Assembly: GCA_964437415.1 (NCBI GenBank)
Contig: CAYTGN010000017.1
Coordinates: forward strand, 1 to 64,000
DNA: 64,000 nucleotides
From: CADEDV01 sp964437415
Lineage (GTDB): Bacteria > Bacteroidota > Bacteroidia > Chitinophagales > Chitinophagaceae
Reading direction: 5' to 3'
Shown: positions 26,998-35,750 of the stretch, piece after piece
Layout: every line of letters starts with the position of its first letter
Position numbering within the stretch: the stretch's first letter is position 1
Translations under genes and position numbers: made by a program
Notes under the pieces: generated by a model
What the model saw: the letters and a program-made list of their open reading frames with translations, nothing else
What the model was told of the DNA's origin: nothing
Databases searched by the model: none

Positions 26998-28605
26998 CTA
27001 TAATCCAGATTTCCTTACAATTTTACCTGGTCTGAGACCGGTATGTACATTTTCGTTTAACACCACCTGGCCGTTAACCAAAACAAAACTAAAACCCTCT
27101 GAAAATTGGTATGGCTGTTCATAGGTCGCCCTATCCTGAACCTTATCTGGATCAAATATGACAATATCTGCATCGTATCCAGGAATTATCAAGCCCTTCC
27201 CTTTTATTTGAAAATGTTGCGCAGGCAGCGAGGTCATTCGCCTGATTGCCTCTTCAAGACTAATCACCTGCAGTTCTCTGACATAGCGACCCAGAACACG
27301 GGCATTAGCTCCATAAGCTCTCGGATGCAACACTGCATTATTGCCAGGAATTCGTACACCTGCATCTGAAATACAAATATTATGTGGAAATTTCATAATG
27401 TTCTGCACATCCCCCTCACTCAAATAATGATATACCATCGGTGCACCATAATATACCATCGCTGCACCTCCATTTTCAACCAACTCCAATATTGTTTCAG
27501 CCTCTTCGCTTGCTTTATTTTTTCGACCTTTCAGCAATGTAATTTCTTCAATACTCTTTCCATTTAAGCTTGGGTCTGGTGCATAAGATGCCAAAACTGC
27601 ATAGCTAAAATGTTTTAATTTTTCTTTCTTTAAATTATCGAGTAAGAATTTTTTTACATACTTCCTCATGTTTGGTCTTTTCAAACGTGCCAATACAGAA
27701 TCCGGACCATCACTTAAAAATTCTTTTGGTAGCAATGTACTCAAATGCGTACTCTCTGCACCATAAGGGAACTGATCGATAACAACATTAATTCCTTCCT
27801 TCCTAGCATCGATAATCTGCTGCAATGTTTGCTTAGAACGACCCCAATTATTACGACCAGCAACTTTAAAATGAGAAATCTGGACACGACACCCCGTTTC
27901 TTTTCCTATACGCAAAGCCTCTGCAATGGCCTCGGAAACTGAATCGGCCTCACTCCTCATATGCGTAGCATAGACACCATTGTAACGGGCACTGATTCTT
28001 GCCAGACGTACCAATTCATCTGTGCCTGCATAAGTTCCAGGGATATATATTAATCCTGATGATAATCCAAAGGCTCCATCCCTCATCGCCTGGTCTAGCA
28101 ACTGCTCCATCTTTACCATTTCTTCCTCAGTAGCGGGCCGATTTGCATGTGGTCCTACAACGGTTCTTCTTAATGTACTATGGCCCATAAGAGTGCCAAC
28201 ATTAACAGACAATCTTAAACTGTCAAGCTGTTCCAAATATGCTCCTATATTTACTTTAGAAGAACCACAGTTCCCAGTAAGCACTGTCGTTACCCCATCA
28301 TAGATAAAGTTATCAGAAGTTGGCCTCCTGAACTCATTACCGTCAAGATGCATATGAACATCGATAAATCCTGGGGCAACAGCAAATCCTTTTGCATCAA
28401 TAACTCGCTTTCCTACCCCCAAACCCTGCGAGACAATCTTTGTGATTTTTCCATGATTTATCTCAATATCGGCCATATACCATGGGTTGCCGGTTCCATC
28501 ATATATTTTTGCATTCTTAATTGCTATATCCGCCTCTTGCTGAGCTTCTATTACAGGAAAATATAGAACAAATGTTGCCGAAATAAGGGTGATGATCCTA
28601 CGCAT
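26998..28605 (-). CDS. Secreted D-aminoacylase-family amidohydrolase 2
   Basis: 535 residues, a close paralogue of its neighbour with the same motifs (FIDVHMHLDG, TGNCGSSK, THMRSEAD, ISHFKVAG, CISDAG) and a signal peptide. The first metal motif reads HMH where the neighbour has HTH. It carries a 7-residue insertion around MVYYGAPMVYHY that comes from a 21-bp tandem duplication (27431-27472). It is the first gene of the locus 1 strand and is divergent from the AraC regulator. Confidence 0.88.
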   Translation of the reverse strand: MRRIITLISATFVLYFPVIEAQQEADIAIKNAKIYDGTGNPWYMADIEINHGKITKIVSQGLGVGKRVIDAKGFAVAPGFIDVHMHLDGNEFRRPTSDNFIYDGVTTVLTGNCGSSKVNIGAYLEQLDSLRLSVNVGTLMGHSTLRRTVVGPHANRPATEEEMVKMEQLLDQAMRDGAFGLSSGLIYIPGTYAGTDELVRLARISARYNGVYATHMRSEADSVSEAIAEALRIGKETGCRVQISHFKVAGRNNWGRSKQTLQQIIDARKEGINVVIDQFPYGAESTHLSTLLPKEFLSDGPDSVLARLKRPNMRKYVKKFLLDNLKKEKLKHFSYAVLASYAPDPSLNGKSIEEITLLKGRKNKASEEAETILELVENGGAAMVYYGAPMVYHYLSEGDVQNIMKFPHNICISDAGVRIPGNNAVLHPRAYGANARVLGRYVRELQVISLEEAIRRMTSLPAQHFQIKGKGLIIPGYDADIVIFDPDKVQDRATYEQPYQFSEGFSFVLVNGQVVLNENVHTGLRPGKIVRKSGL

Positions 28606-28760
28606 ATTTTCCCAGATATTTTAAATTGAACTGTATCTGATTTCTACTCAGTCCAGTAAGTATCAAAAGATGAGGAAAAGAGTAAATTCTATTCAACCGG
28701 CTCTATCATTCCAAAATTATAAGAAATCTGAAATAGAAAATATCATAGAATTAACCAAAT

Positions 28761-28780
28761 TGTACAAAAAATTAGCATAA
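28761..28780 (-). promoter_or_regulatory. Candidate AraC operator, locus 1 site 2
   Basis: It reads TGTACAAAAA followed by ATTAGCATAA on the + strand, two bases different from the site upstream of susC. It lies 156-175 bp upstream of amidohydrolase 2. Confidence 0.6.
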
Positions 28781-29087
28781 ATTCAAAAGGCAAAAATAAA
28801 TACTGAATGACAAACAGGGGTGTTGCTCTTATATTTAAAAAAACATACTGGGATTTTCCTACCAGAGTTATAAATATTCAATAAAAGCATTGAAATATAG
28901 CGTTACACAATTTTTCAAATATTTAGCAGTAGCCGTCACGAATAGATAAGTACAGTATGGCCCGTAATAAACAATAATAATTACATGATTATAGAAGTTC
29001 AATTTCAACCCAGTAACTGACTGATAAACAAAATAACCGGGATAAAAATAATTTTCTAAAAAATATTTCTCGGCAAATTAGTATACA

Positions 29088-29108
29088 TTTATACAACGAT
29101 TGTATAAA
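29088..29108. promoter_or_regulatory. Perfect palindrome just upstream of the locus 1 araC start
   Basis: Arms TTTATACAA and TTGTATAAA flank CGA, and the ATG follows 10 bp later. It could be a dimeric repressor site, an autoregulatory operator, or an mRNA hairpin near the ribosome site. The second AraC gene has no equivalent. Confidence 0.55.
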
Positions 29109-29118
29109 TCTGCTAACG

Positions 29119-30003
29119 ATGAAGGCTCATTTTCACCTTGTACCCCGCAATCCCGAGCAAACTTTTCTGGCAAGACAACACACACTGCCAAATTTTGGTA
29201 CTGTTTGGCATTATCATCCTGAGCTAGAATTGCATTATGTTATCAGGGGTGAAGGGGTACGGTTTGTAGGAGACAATATCAGTAATTTTTATGCGGGTGA
29301 ACTGTTGTTGCTTGGAGAGAACCTGCCACATATGTGGCGATGCAGTGATAAATATTTCCAGGGCAATCATATGATTACTTCTGAAGCAATTGTCGTCCAT
29401 TTTCTTCCCGAATTTATGGGTAGAGATTTTTTTGATCTGCCCGAATCACATGAAATTGCCATCTTGTATGACAAGGCTAAAGCCGGACTGGTTATACGGG
29501 GAAATACAAGACAAAAGATAATTTCGCTCATGCAAAAATCAGTACAAGCGAATGGCCTGAGTCGTCTTGTATTAATATTAAAAATGCTTGAGGTAATTTC
29601 AGTTAGCGATGAACTCGAACCAATTTCTTCGGGTAAGCTACAATTGCAATCCAATAAAGAAGAAAATGAACGTTTAAATAAAGTCTATCAATATACATTG
29701 CAAAATTATTGCAATGAAATCTCCGTCAAAGAAATTGCATCTGTCGCCAATCTTAGTGTGACATCCTTTTGCCGCTATTTCAAAATGATGACTAAAAAAA
29801 CTTACCACGATTTTCTTATTGAATTAAGGATAAGTCATGCCAGGAAATTATTGATGGATGACAATCTTCTTACTGTTGATACGGTTTGCTTTGATTGCGG
29901 CTTCAATAACAGATCCAATTTTTTTCGTCATTTTAAAAAAATCACTGGCCACACACCTTATGAATTCAGGAAAAAATGTACAGAAAAGCAAATCCCTGTA
30001 TAA
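29119..30003 (+). CDS. AraC-family transcriptional regulator of locus 1
   Basis: 294 residues. N-terminal cupin sensor (FGTVWHYHPELELHYVIRGEG, YAGELLLLGENLPHMW). C-terminal double helix-turn-helix: first HTH ISVKEIASVANLSVTSFCRYF, second HTH VCFDCGFNNRSNFFRHFKKITGHTP. The histidine pair in WHYHPE could bind metal or ligand. It has the same length and overall sequence plan as the regulator at 57706. Divergent from the catabolic genes, it likely activates them in response to a sugar. The second recognition helix differs from its paralogue at key positions (Arg against Val, Phe against Tyr). Confidence 0.93.
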   Translation: MKAHFHLVPRNPEQTFLARQHTLPNFGTVWHYHPELELHYVIRGEGVRFVGDNISNFYAGELLLLGENLPHMWRCSDKYFQGNHMITSEAIVVHFLPEFMGRDFFDLPESHEIAILYDKAKAGLVIRGNTRQKIISLMQKSVQANGLSRLVLILKMLEVISVSDELEPISSGKLQLQSNKEENERLNKVYQYTLQNYCNEISVKEIASVANLSVTSFCRYFKMMTKKTYHDFLIELRISHARKLLMDDNLLTVDTVCFDCGFNNRSNFFRHFKKITGHTPYEFRKKCTEKQIPV

Positions 30004-30060
30004 AGTCTATTCTGAAAACCCGCTACTCATAGCATATCAACAATTTGAATAGCACTCACA

Positions 30061-30078
30061 TCCTGATTTAAATCAGGA
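30061..30078. repeat. 18-bp perfect palindrome between araC and the second SRAP gene
   Basis: TCCTGATTT is followed directly by its complement AAATCAGGA, 57 bp after the araC stop. No T-tract follows. It may be a protein-binding site or a weak 3' hairpin. Confidence 0.5.
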
Positions 30079-30151
30079 AGGGGAAGTAGTAAATTTACCA
30101 GGGTGCAGAGGAAAGGGAGAATTTTGGGAAAAGAACGAAAACAATAAGCTT

Positions 30152-30913
30152 ATGTGCAATTTTATGGGACACCGGGTGAGCCGGCTGGAACTGATCAAAC
30201 TGAAACAAATTGAAAAGGAACTGGGGACACTGGCGGCATTGGATGAACTGCAAAAGATGAAGGACGGGTTCCGATATTCGAATTCTGCTATCGTTCGCAA
30301 AAAAGGCGCTGATGATATTGAAGTGGTGGCGGCGCACTGGGAGTTTATCCCGGTGTGGGTGAAAACGGTGGAGGATGTGAAGGCGGCAAGGAAGCAGGGT
30401 ATTCCCTGGCTGAATGCGACGAGTGAGAAGCTACTGGAAAGTAAAATGTTCCGGGATGCAGCGCTGAAAAGAAGATGCTTAGTGATCGCTTCCTATTTTT
30501 TTGAATGGCGGAGCTATCAACCGGAAGGGGCCAAAAAGGAAATCAAGTACCCCTATGTGATCGGGGTGAATGATGCGGACTATTTTTTTATGGCGGGTAT
30601 CTGGCAGCCGTGGGTGGACAAAAGCACGGGAGAAACGATGGACACCTTTGCGATTGTGACGACAAAGGCGAACGGATTGATGGAACAGGTGCATAACGGG
30701 AAGAAAAGGATGCCGACAATTCTGCCTGAAGAGCTGGCGTGGCGGTGGATCATGGAAGATTTGCCCGAGGATGAAATCAAAGCTATCGCTTCTTTTCAGT
30801 TTCCTTCGGAAGAACTATTTGCCTATACCATTGCGAAGGATTTTAAAACAGCGGAAGACCCGCTGGCGCCCTTTGAATACGAGGAACTGCCTGAACTTGC
30901 TTTTGGGTTATGA
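30152..30913 (+). CDS. SRAP-family protein (YedK/HMCES-like), copy 2
   Basis: 253 residues, differing from copy 1 at about 20 positions, most of them in the second half; the first 50 residues are identical. All family residues are kept (Cys2, Asn/Glu of LNATSEK, Glu of FFEW, His of VHNGKKRMP). Homology between the two loci begins at the ATG, and the upstream regions are unrelated, so the copies are probably expressed differently. It overlaps its partner gene by 4 bp. Confidence 0.9.
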   Translation: MCNFMGHRVSRLELIKLKQIEKELGTLAALDELQKMKDGFRYSNSAIVRKKGADDIEVVAAHWEFIPVWVKTVEDVKAARKQGIPWLNATSEKLLESKMFRDAALKRRCLVIASYFFEWRSYQPEGAKKEIKYPYVIGVNDADYFFMAGIWQPWVDKSTGETMDTFAIVTTKANGLMEQVHNGKKRMPTILPEELAWRWIMEDLPEDEIKAIASFQFPSEELFAYTIAKDFKTAEDPLAPFEYEELPELAFGL

Positions 30914-31215
30914 AAACATGGGAATTGCAAATACGGTATCGCTCACGGGTTCACCTGCTCAAAGCGGAGGAAGTGTATCACAGTGAGCAGTTGATGCGGA
31001 TACGGGTGTACGGTAAAACGAGCAGTATATTATTGGAGAACAACTATCCTTTTTTGCAAAAGATGAAAAGCAGGAAGGGTATCAAATGGCAGATACGAGA
31101 GGGAAGGTTTGAGGGGGATGGGAAAGACAGCAGTGAAATGCTGATGGATATATTGAAGCAGTTGGAGAAGCTGGTCAAAAAGGCATACCCGGCGGACCAG
31201 TTTTTGTTTGAATAA
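30910..31215 (+). CDS. Hypothetical partner of the SRAP protein, 101 aa, copy 2
   Basis: Same length as copy 1 and about 70% identical. The central MRIRVYGKTSSILLENNYP block is fully conserved, while the ends vary. It is coupled to SRAP copy 2 by ATGA overlap. Unknown function. Confidence 0.75.
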   Translation: MKTWELQIRYRSRVHLLKAEEVYHSEQLMRIRVYGKTSSILLENNYPFLQKMKSRKGIKWQIREGRFEGDGKDSSEMLMDILKQLEKLVKKAYPADQFLFE

Positions 31216-31375
31216 GGTTTGTATTAAAGTTGTGCGACGGTGTAAACCCGTGGTTAGCCGTGAAGGGAATAGATTTTTTGCGTAAGGATCGCTTTATGAT
31301 ACATTTCGCAAAATTTTTAGCTTAGTATATTACTGACCAAAATCCCTTTCAAAATAATTCTGTGTTATCCAGTTT

Positions 31376-32356
31376 TCAGCCAAAAAGCAATTTCATCATT
31401 TCATCCGAATAGCGGGTTCCGGCAAATGTGCCGTCAAGCATATTTAATATGGCCATTGCTTCCGGGGAAAGCTGCAGGTTGACGGCGGCAGCATTCTCTC
31501 TCAGGTATTTCATCTTTTTTGTGCCGGGGATCGGAACAATATGCTCTCCTTTGGCTAATAACCATGCCAGGGCAACCTGTGCAGGTGTTGCATTGTATGC
31601 ACTGGCGATTTTTTGTATTACGGGCAGGATTGCAAGATTTTTCTGGAAGTTTTCACCGGTGAACCGGGGATTCTGCTTACGCCAGTCATTGCCGGAAAGT
31701 TCATCGGTGTTTAAAATTGTGCCTGTCAAAAAACCCCGCCCCAACGGACTGTAAGCAACCAAAGAAATACCCAGTTTCAGACATTCAGGCAAAACCGTTT
31801 CCTCGATATCCCTGCTCCAAATGGAGTACTCGGATTGCAATGATGTGACCGGGTGGATCGCCTGTGCTATTCTCAAAGTATCGGCCGATACCTCAGATAA
31901 GCCAATGTATCTCACTTTGCCCGTCTTAACCAGTCCGGCCATTGCCGCCACTGTTTCTTCAATGGGTGTTTCAGGATCTTTGCGGTGTAAATAATACAGA
32001 TCAATAATATCTGTGTCCAGCCTTTTCAGACTTGCTTCACAGGCTGCCCTGACATAGTCCGGCTTGCCATTATACCCCCTGCGGGTTCCGTCTGCATCCC
32101 TGACAATACCAAACTTAGTAGCTATAATAAGTTTATCCCGGCGGTCTTTGATGGCTTTACCCAGCAACATTTCATTGGTAAATGGTCCATATACATCTGA
32201 GGTATCAAAGAAATTTATTCCCAATTCAATGGCTTCATGAATTGTTTTTATGGATTCATTATCATCGCCGGCTCCATAAAACTCAGACATTCCCATGGTG
32301 CCCAGTCCAAGGTCTGAAACATAAAGTTGAGAATTGCCGAGTTGTCTTTTTTTCAT
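31376..32356 (-). CDS. Aldo/keto reductase
   Basis: 326 residues, NADPH-dependent reductase barrel. Catalytic tetrad in view: Asp of FFDTSDVYG, Tyr of the same motif, Lys of LIIATKFG, His of LYYLHRKDP. The C-terminal cofactor-binding stretch IPGTKKMKYLREN is typical of the AKR12/AKR13-like group. It is the last gene of locus 2 and 35 bp after the PhoD-like gene. It could reduce an aldehyde released by the aldolase step, or a sugar. Confidence 0.93.
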   Translation of the reverse strand: MKKRQLGNSQLYVSDLGLGTMGMSEFYGAGDDNESIKTIHEAIELGINFFDTSDVYGPFTNEMLLGKAIKDRRDKLIIATKFGIVRDADGTRRGYNGKPDYVRAACEASLKRLDTDIIDLYYLHRKDPETPIEETVAAMAGLVKTGKVRYIGLSEVSADTLRIAQAIHPVTSLQSEYSIWSRDIEETVLPECLKLGISLVAYSPLGRGFLTGTILNTDELSGNDWRKQNPRFTGENFQKNLAILPVIQKIASAYNATPAQVALAWLLAKGEHIVPIPGTKKMKYLRENAAAVNLQLSPEAMAILNMLDGTFAGTRYSDEMMKLLFG

Positions 32357-32391
32357 TTATTGATGCTGCTTTAATGTGTCAGCCTTTCAAC

Positions 32392-33918
32392 CTAACGCTT
32401 CGTTTGTAATTTTACTGTCTTGTAAAGCTCACTTCCATTTTCGTCGTAAAAAACAAATTCAAGTGCTGCCGGGTTATTATTTTTTCCTGGAATAACATTC
32501 ACTTTCAAAAATCCTCCTGAGGCTTGCTGTTGTGTATACGGTTGCCGGATCAGGCTATCAGGGTCTGTTGATTTGGGGTCACCCGGCAATCTTCCTAACC
32601 TGGCATTTTGATCTACGATGGCGCCACAACTGAACTCTTCAAAGCCGGCGGGATCAATAGAATGGTATTGCCAATGCCGGTCGCCGCACAGGATGTAGAA
32701 ATTCTTTTCTAAAAACCCATTAGCTTTCAGCCAGGAAAATAATTCATCCCGTTCATGCCTGAAGCCATTAAAATTGGTGTGATTATCTTTTTTCCGTGCA
32801 TCATCCGGGCCAATCATTGGCGTTGGAGAAATCAATAACTTAAAAGTTGCATTACTTTCCGATAATGTCTGCTTCAGCCATTTTTTCTGCTCCTCGCCCC
32901 AAATCGTTTTTGCTGGGCCATCCGGCTCCTTATTAGGTGTTCTGTAATCTCTTCCTTCCAGCATCCAGATCTGAAGCAAATTTCCAATCCTGTATGTCCG
33001 ATAGGTTTTTGCATCATCCGACCCCGGATCAATAACCGGTACCTGTTCGATAAATGTTTTCAACCCTAATTCATGTGAAGGAAGTTCCCCATGCTTTTCA
33101 TTGAACCTTGCAGGGTCGGAATCATCAAAGCGATGATCATGATCATCCTTTAGCCAATAAGTGGGTATGGTTGCAAATAACCGCTGCATAACCGGCATAC
33201 CCAACTGGCGATGCCATTTTGCCCGCATTTGCTCCTGTGTTACTGCTTTAAGATCGGGGGGCAGGTCATAGTAAACATTATCACCATTCCCGATAAAAAA
33301 ATCAGGTTGCATAGAAGTAATAGTTCTTATTCCGGGAAACCCCGAGAACCTGTCTTCGCCGGTATAGGCTGTAGCCCCTTCAGTAGTTGGCTTTCCGAAT
33401 CCGGCCCCAAGGTAGAAAGCATCAAGGTTTGACCCTGTAATCATTACAAAAGAAACAGCCGCATCCACACTCTCTTCCGGAAGTGTTTGAAAGGATTGCG
33501 GGCCCGTAGCAAAAAGATTACTTCTATCCTTGCCAAAGTGAAGTTTATAATAATATTTAGTTCCCGGCTTCAGTTCAACGGCTTTATGCCGTATTATGAA
33601 GTCATTTTCCGGTTCGGCTTTCAGCCAGCCCGATTTAAATGATGCAGCAAATGCAAGATCTGGTGAAATCTCGAAATAACCGACACCTTCAATACCCTTT
33701 AAATCTGTTGCTGTTATACTGGCAGCATCATAGTTATCTCCATACAGCAATGAGTCAGTCTGTGTTAACCTTGCCTGAAATATTGCACTTGATTGTGAAA
33801 CTTCGCCAACCAGCAGGGGTACTGCGAATACTGGCTGCCGGGATGTTTTATTCATGCAACCAGCAACAAGCATTAACATTCCCCCAATGAACAGGTTTTG
33901 AAATAGTCTGCGTCTCAT
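32392..33918 (-). CDS. PhoD-like alkaline phosphatase/phosphodiesterase, lipoprotein
   Basis: 508 residues. Lipoprotein signal (MLMLVAGC). Metal motifs of the PhoD group are visible: FFIGNGDNVYYD, TYWLKDDHDHRFDDSD, and a C-terminal CGDRHWQYHS. PhoD enzymes cleave phosphate mono- and diesters, including teichoic-acid-type polymers. It would sit in the periplasm or on the surface. One of four phosphatase-type genes in locus 2. Confidence 0.88.
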   Translation of the reverse strand: MRRRLFQNLFIGGMLMLVAGCMNKTSRQPVFAVPLLVGEVSQSSAIFQARLTQTDSLLYGDNYDAASITATDLKGIEGVGYFEISPDLAFAASFKSGWLKAEPENDFIIRHKAVELKPGTKYYYKLHFGKDRSNLFATGPQSFQTLPEESVDAAVSFVMITGSNLDAFYLGAGFGKPTTEGATAYTGEDRFSGFPGIRTITSMQPDFFIGNGDNVYYDLPPDLKAVTQEQMRAKWHRQLGMPVMQRLFATIPTYWLKDDHDHRFDDSDPARFNEKHGELPSHELGLKTFIEQVPVIDPGSDDAKTYRTYRIGNLLQIWMLEGRDYRTPNKEPDGPAKTIWGEEQKKWLKQTLSESNATFKLLISPTPMIGPDDARKKDNHTNFNGFRHERDELFSWLKANGFLEKNFYILCGDRHWQYHSIDPAGFEEFSCGAIVDQNARLGRLPGDPKSTDPDSLIRQPYTQQQASGGFLKVNVIPGKNNNPAALEFVFYDENGSELYKTVKLQTKR

Positions 33919-34020
33919 ACTTAACTTTTTAATTTAAAAATCATATTTCCATCTCTCACAAATGTTATAAATAATAACTGCCTCCCTCCTATCATAAATC
34001 ATACTGTCTTTCACCCATAA

Positions 34021-35667
34021 CTACCGGTCTGTAATCTCTGTAATTGGATTACCTACATTTCCACTGGGCATTTGGATCTTTATCAATGCAGCAATGGTAG
34101 GTGCTATATCAGTCATAGTAACCAGGCGATTCGTCTTTCCTGGTTTTACATTCCATCCCATAAAAACCAGGGGAATATGTGTGTCATAAGGGTTCCAACC
34201 GCCGTGATTCGTTCCTGTCATTGCACCGGAAAACCATCCGGGCCTGGTTATGATTGTTATATCACCCGATCGCAAATAATTATACCCGTTACTGATTTTG
34301 GTTTTAATGATACCGGGCATGGTTGCTTGTTCCAGACAATCGTTGTCCACAGCATAAGCCACGGCTACCAGGCTTTTAAGATAGCTTACAGCAAGAAATT
34401 TTAAGGCTGTAAAATCGAGTTGGCTGCTACGGACCCGGGTATTGTTGAAATGAACCTGGTAAGACTGTATCGAGCTGACCAGGCTGTCAAATCCTGTTTT
34501 CTCTGCCAGATACTTATTTAATGATCTCGCCACTTCGTTGTTATTCCATAAACCGGCGGGTAATCTATTGGCATAATTGTATTGAATTGAATGTGGTGCC
34601 CCGTGATCAGCCGTTAAAAAAACAAGGCAATTCTTTAATCCGACTTTTTTGTCCAGCCAGGTCAGCAGCCTGTCAAGATCCCGATCCAGCCTGATATAAG
34701 TGTCTTCCGTCTCGATTGCATTAATACCGAACATATGCCCTACGTAGTCGGTTGATGAAAAACTTATGGCTACAAAGTCAGTAGTTTTGTTATTCCCTAA
34801 TTTATAGCCATCAATCAGCGCCATTGCAAATTCAGCAGTCAGGGTATTACCAAATGGTGTTTGACGGATGACGCCAGGCTGGTCTTTGTATAGATGTTCA
34901 ATGCGATGAGGAAAAGAAGACGATGTTTCTCCTTTAAACTTCCCTTCCCAGGGAACATCATCCTTTGAACTGGCTTTATAGGTGCTGACCGGGTAAAGGG
35001 TCTCCCAACCTTTTGTAATAAGCTTTTCGGGAATATTTAGGCTGTTGAAGTTTTCTGCCCATTCCGGCAATCGCTCCATATAGTAGGTGCTGCTTATAAA
35101 CTTACCTGCAAGGGGATCGAACCAAAATGCGGCATTAGCCGTATGACCGGCCGAAAGTATAGCGGCATTTGCTTTGAGTGAAACAGCAACAACCCTGGAA
35201 CGGAAATTTGTTGCCAGGCGCAATTCATCAGCTACCGTTGTAGTTAATAAATTCCTGGGTGACATCTGCCCTTCTTCGGATGGCGGGCTGCCTACCGATT
35301 GAACTGTACTATCACCAGTGCTATAGATAGAGGCTCCCGTGAGTTTTTCTATCCACCGGTTACCTGTTATACCGGAAATGGCTGGTACTGCCCCTGTAAA
35401 AATTGTCGCATGTCCTGCACCAGTGACGGTTGGAACATAATTAATCTGCGTATTATTACAGCTAAACCCTCTTTTAAGCAATAATTTAAAACCACCTTCC
35501 CCATACCTGTCGTAATACCTGTATAAATAATCCCAACGCATCTGATCAACTACAATGCCGACTACCAATGCAGGACGTTCATGGTTTACTATTGTATTTG
35601 ATACAGTCTGGGCATTTGTGTTCAGGAAAACAAAAAGACAAAATAATATGAAACAGCTTTTTATCAT
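34021..35667 (-). CDS. PafA-like alkaline phosphatase family protein
   Basis: 548 residues from the start at 35667 (MIKSCFILFCLFVFLNTNAQ), which gives a proper signal peptide; an upstream in-frame ATG at 35706 adds 13 polar residues. Alkaline-phosphatase-superfamily motifs: VDQMRWDY, YVPTVTGAGHATIFTG with the nucleophile Thr, GITGNRW, FSSTDYVGHMFG, LTADHGA and TNHGGWNPYDTH. Where PafA has Lys-Asp-Arg, this protein has Lys-Ala-Asn (SLKANAAILSAGH), so the arginine that contacts the substrate phosphate is missing. Confidence 0.88.
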   Translation of the reverse strand: MIKSCFILFCLFVFLNTNAQTVSNTIVNHERPALVVGIVVDQMRWDYLYRYYDRYGEGGFKLLLKRGFSCNNTQINYVPTVTGAGHATIFTGAVPAISGITGNRWIEKLTGASIYSTGDSTVQSVGSPPSEEGQMSPRNLLTTTVADELRLATNFRSRVVAVSLKANAAILSAGHTANAAFWFDPLAGKFISSTYYMERLPEWAENFNSLNIPEKLITKGWETLYPVSTYKASSKDDVPWEGKFKGETSSSFPHRIEHLYKDQPGVIRQTPFGNTLTAEFAMALIDGYKLGNNKTTDFVAISFSSTDYVGHMFGINAIETEDTYIRLDRDLDRLLTWLDKKVGLKNCLVFLTADHGAPHSIQYNYANRLPAGLWNNNEVARSLNKYLAEKTGFDSLVSSIQSYQVHFNNTRVRSSQLDFTALKFLAVSYLKSLVAVAYAVDNDCLEQATMPGIIKTKISNGYNYLRSGDITIITRPGWFSGAMTGTNHGGWNPYDTHIPLVFMGWNVKPGKTNRLVTMTDIAPTIAALIKIQMPSGNVGNPITEITDR

Positions 35668-35750
35668 CAGTGAAAATAATTGTCGTTTTCTACATGACTT
35701 TTGCAAGCATTGCTCACCTGTACGTTCAGCAAAATTTTATACAATAGTCG

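Larger units (their letters stand above)
28606..29118. other. Divergent regulatory region between amidohydrolase 2 and the AraC gene
   Basis: 513 bp, AT-rich, with no gene. It carries the operator-like motif at 28761-28780 and a 21-bp perfect palindrome directly before the araC start (29088-29108). Confidence 0.7.
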
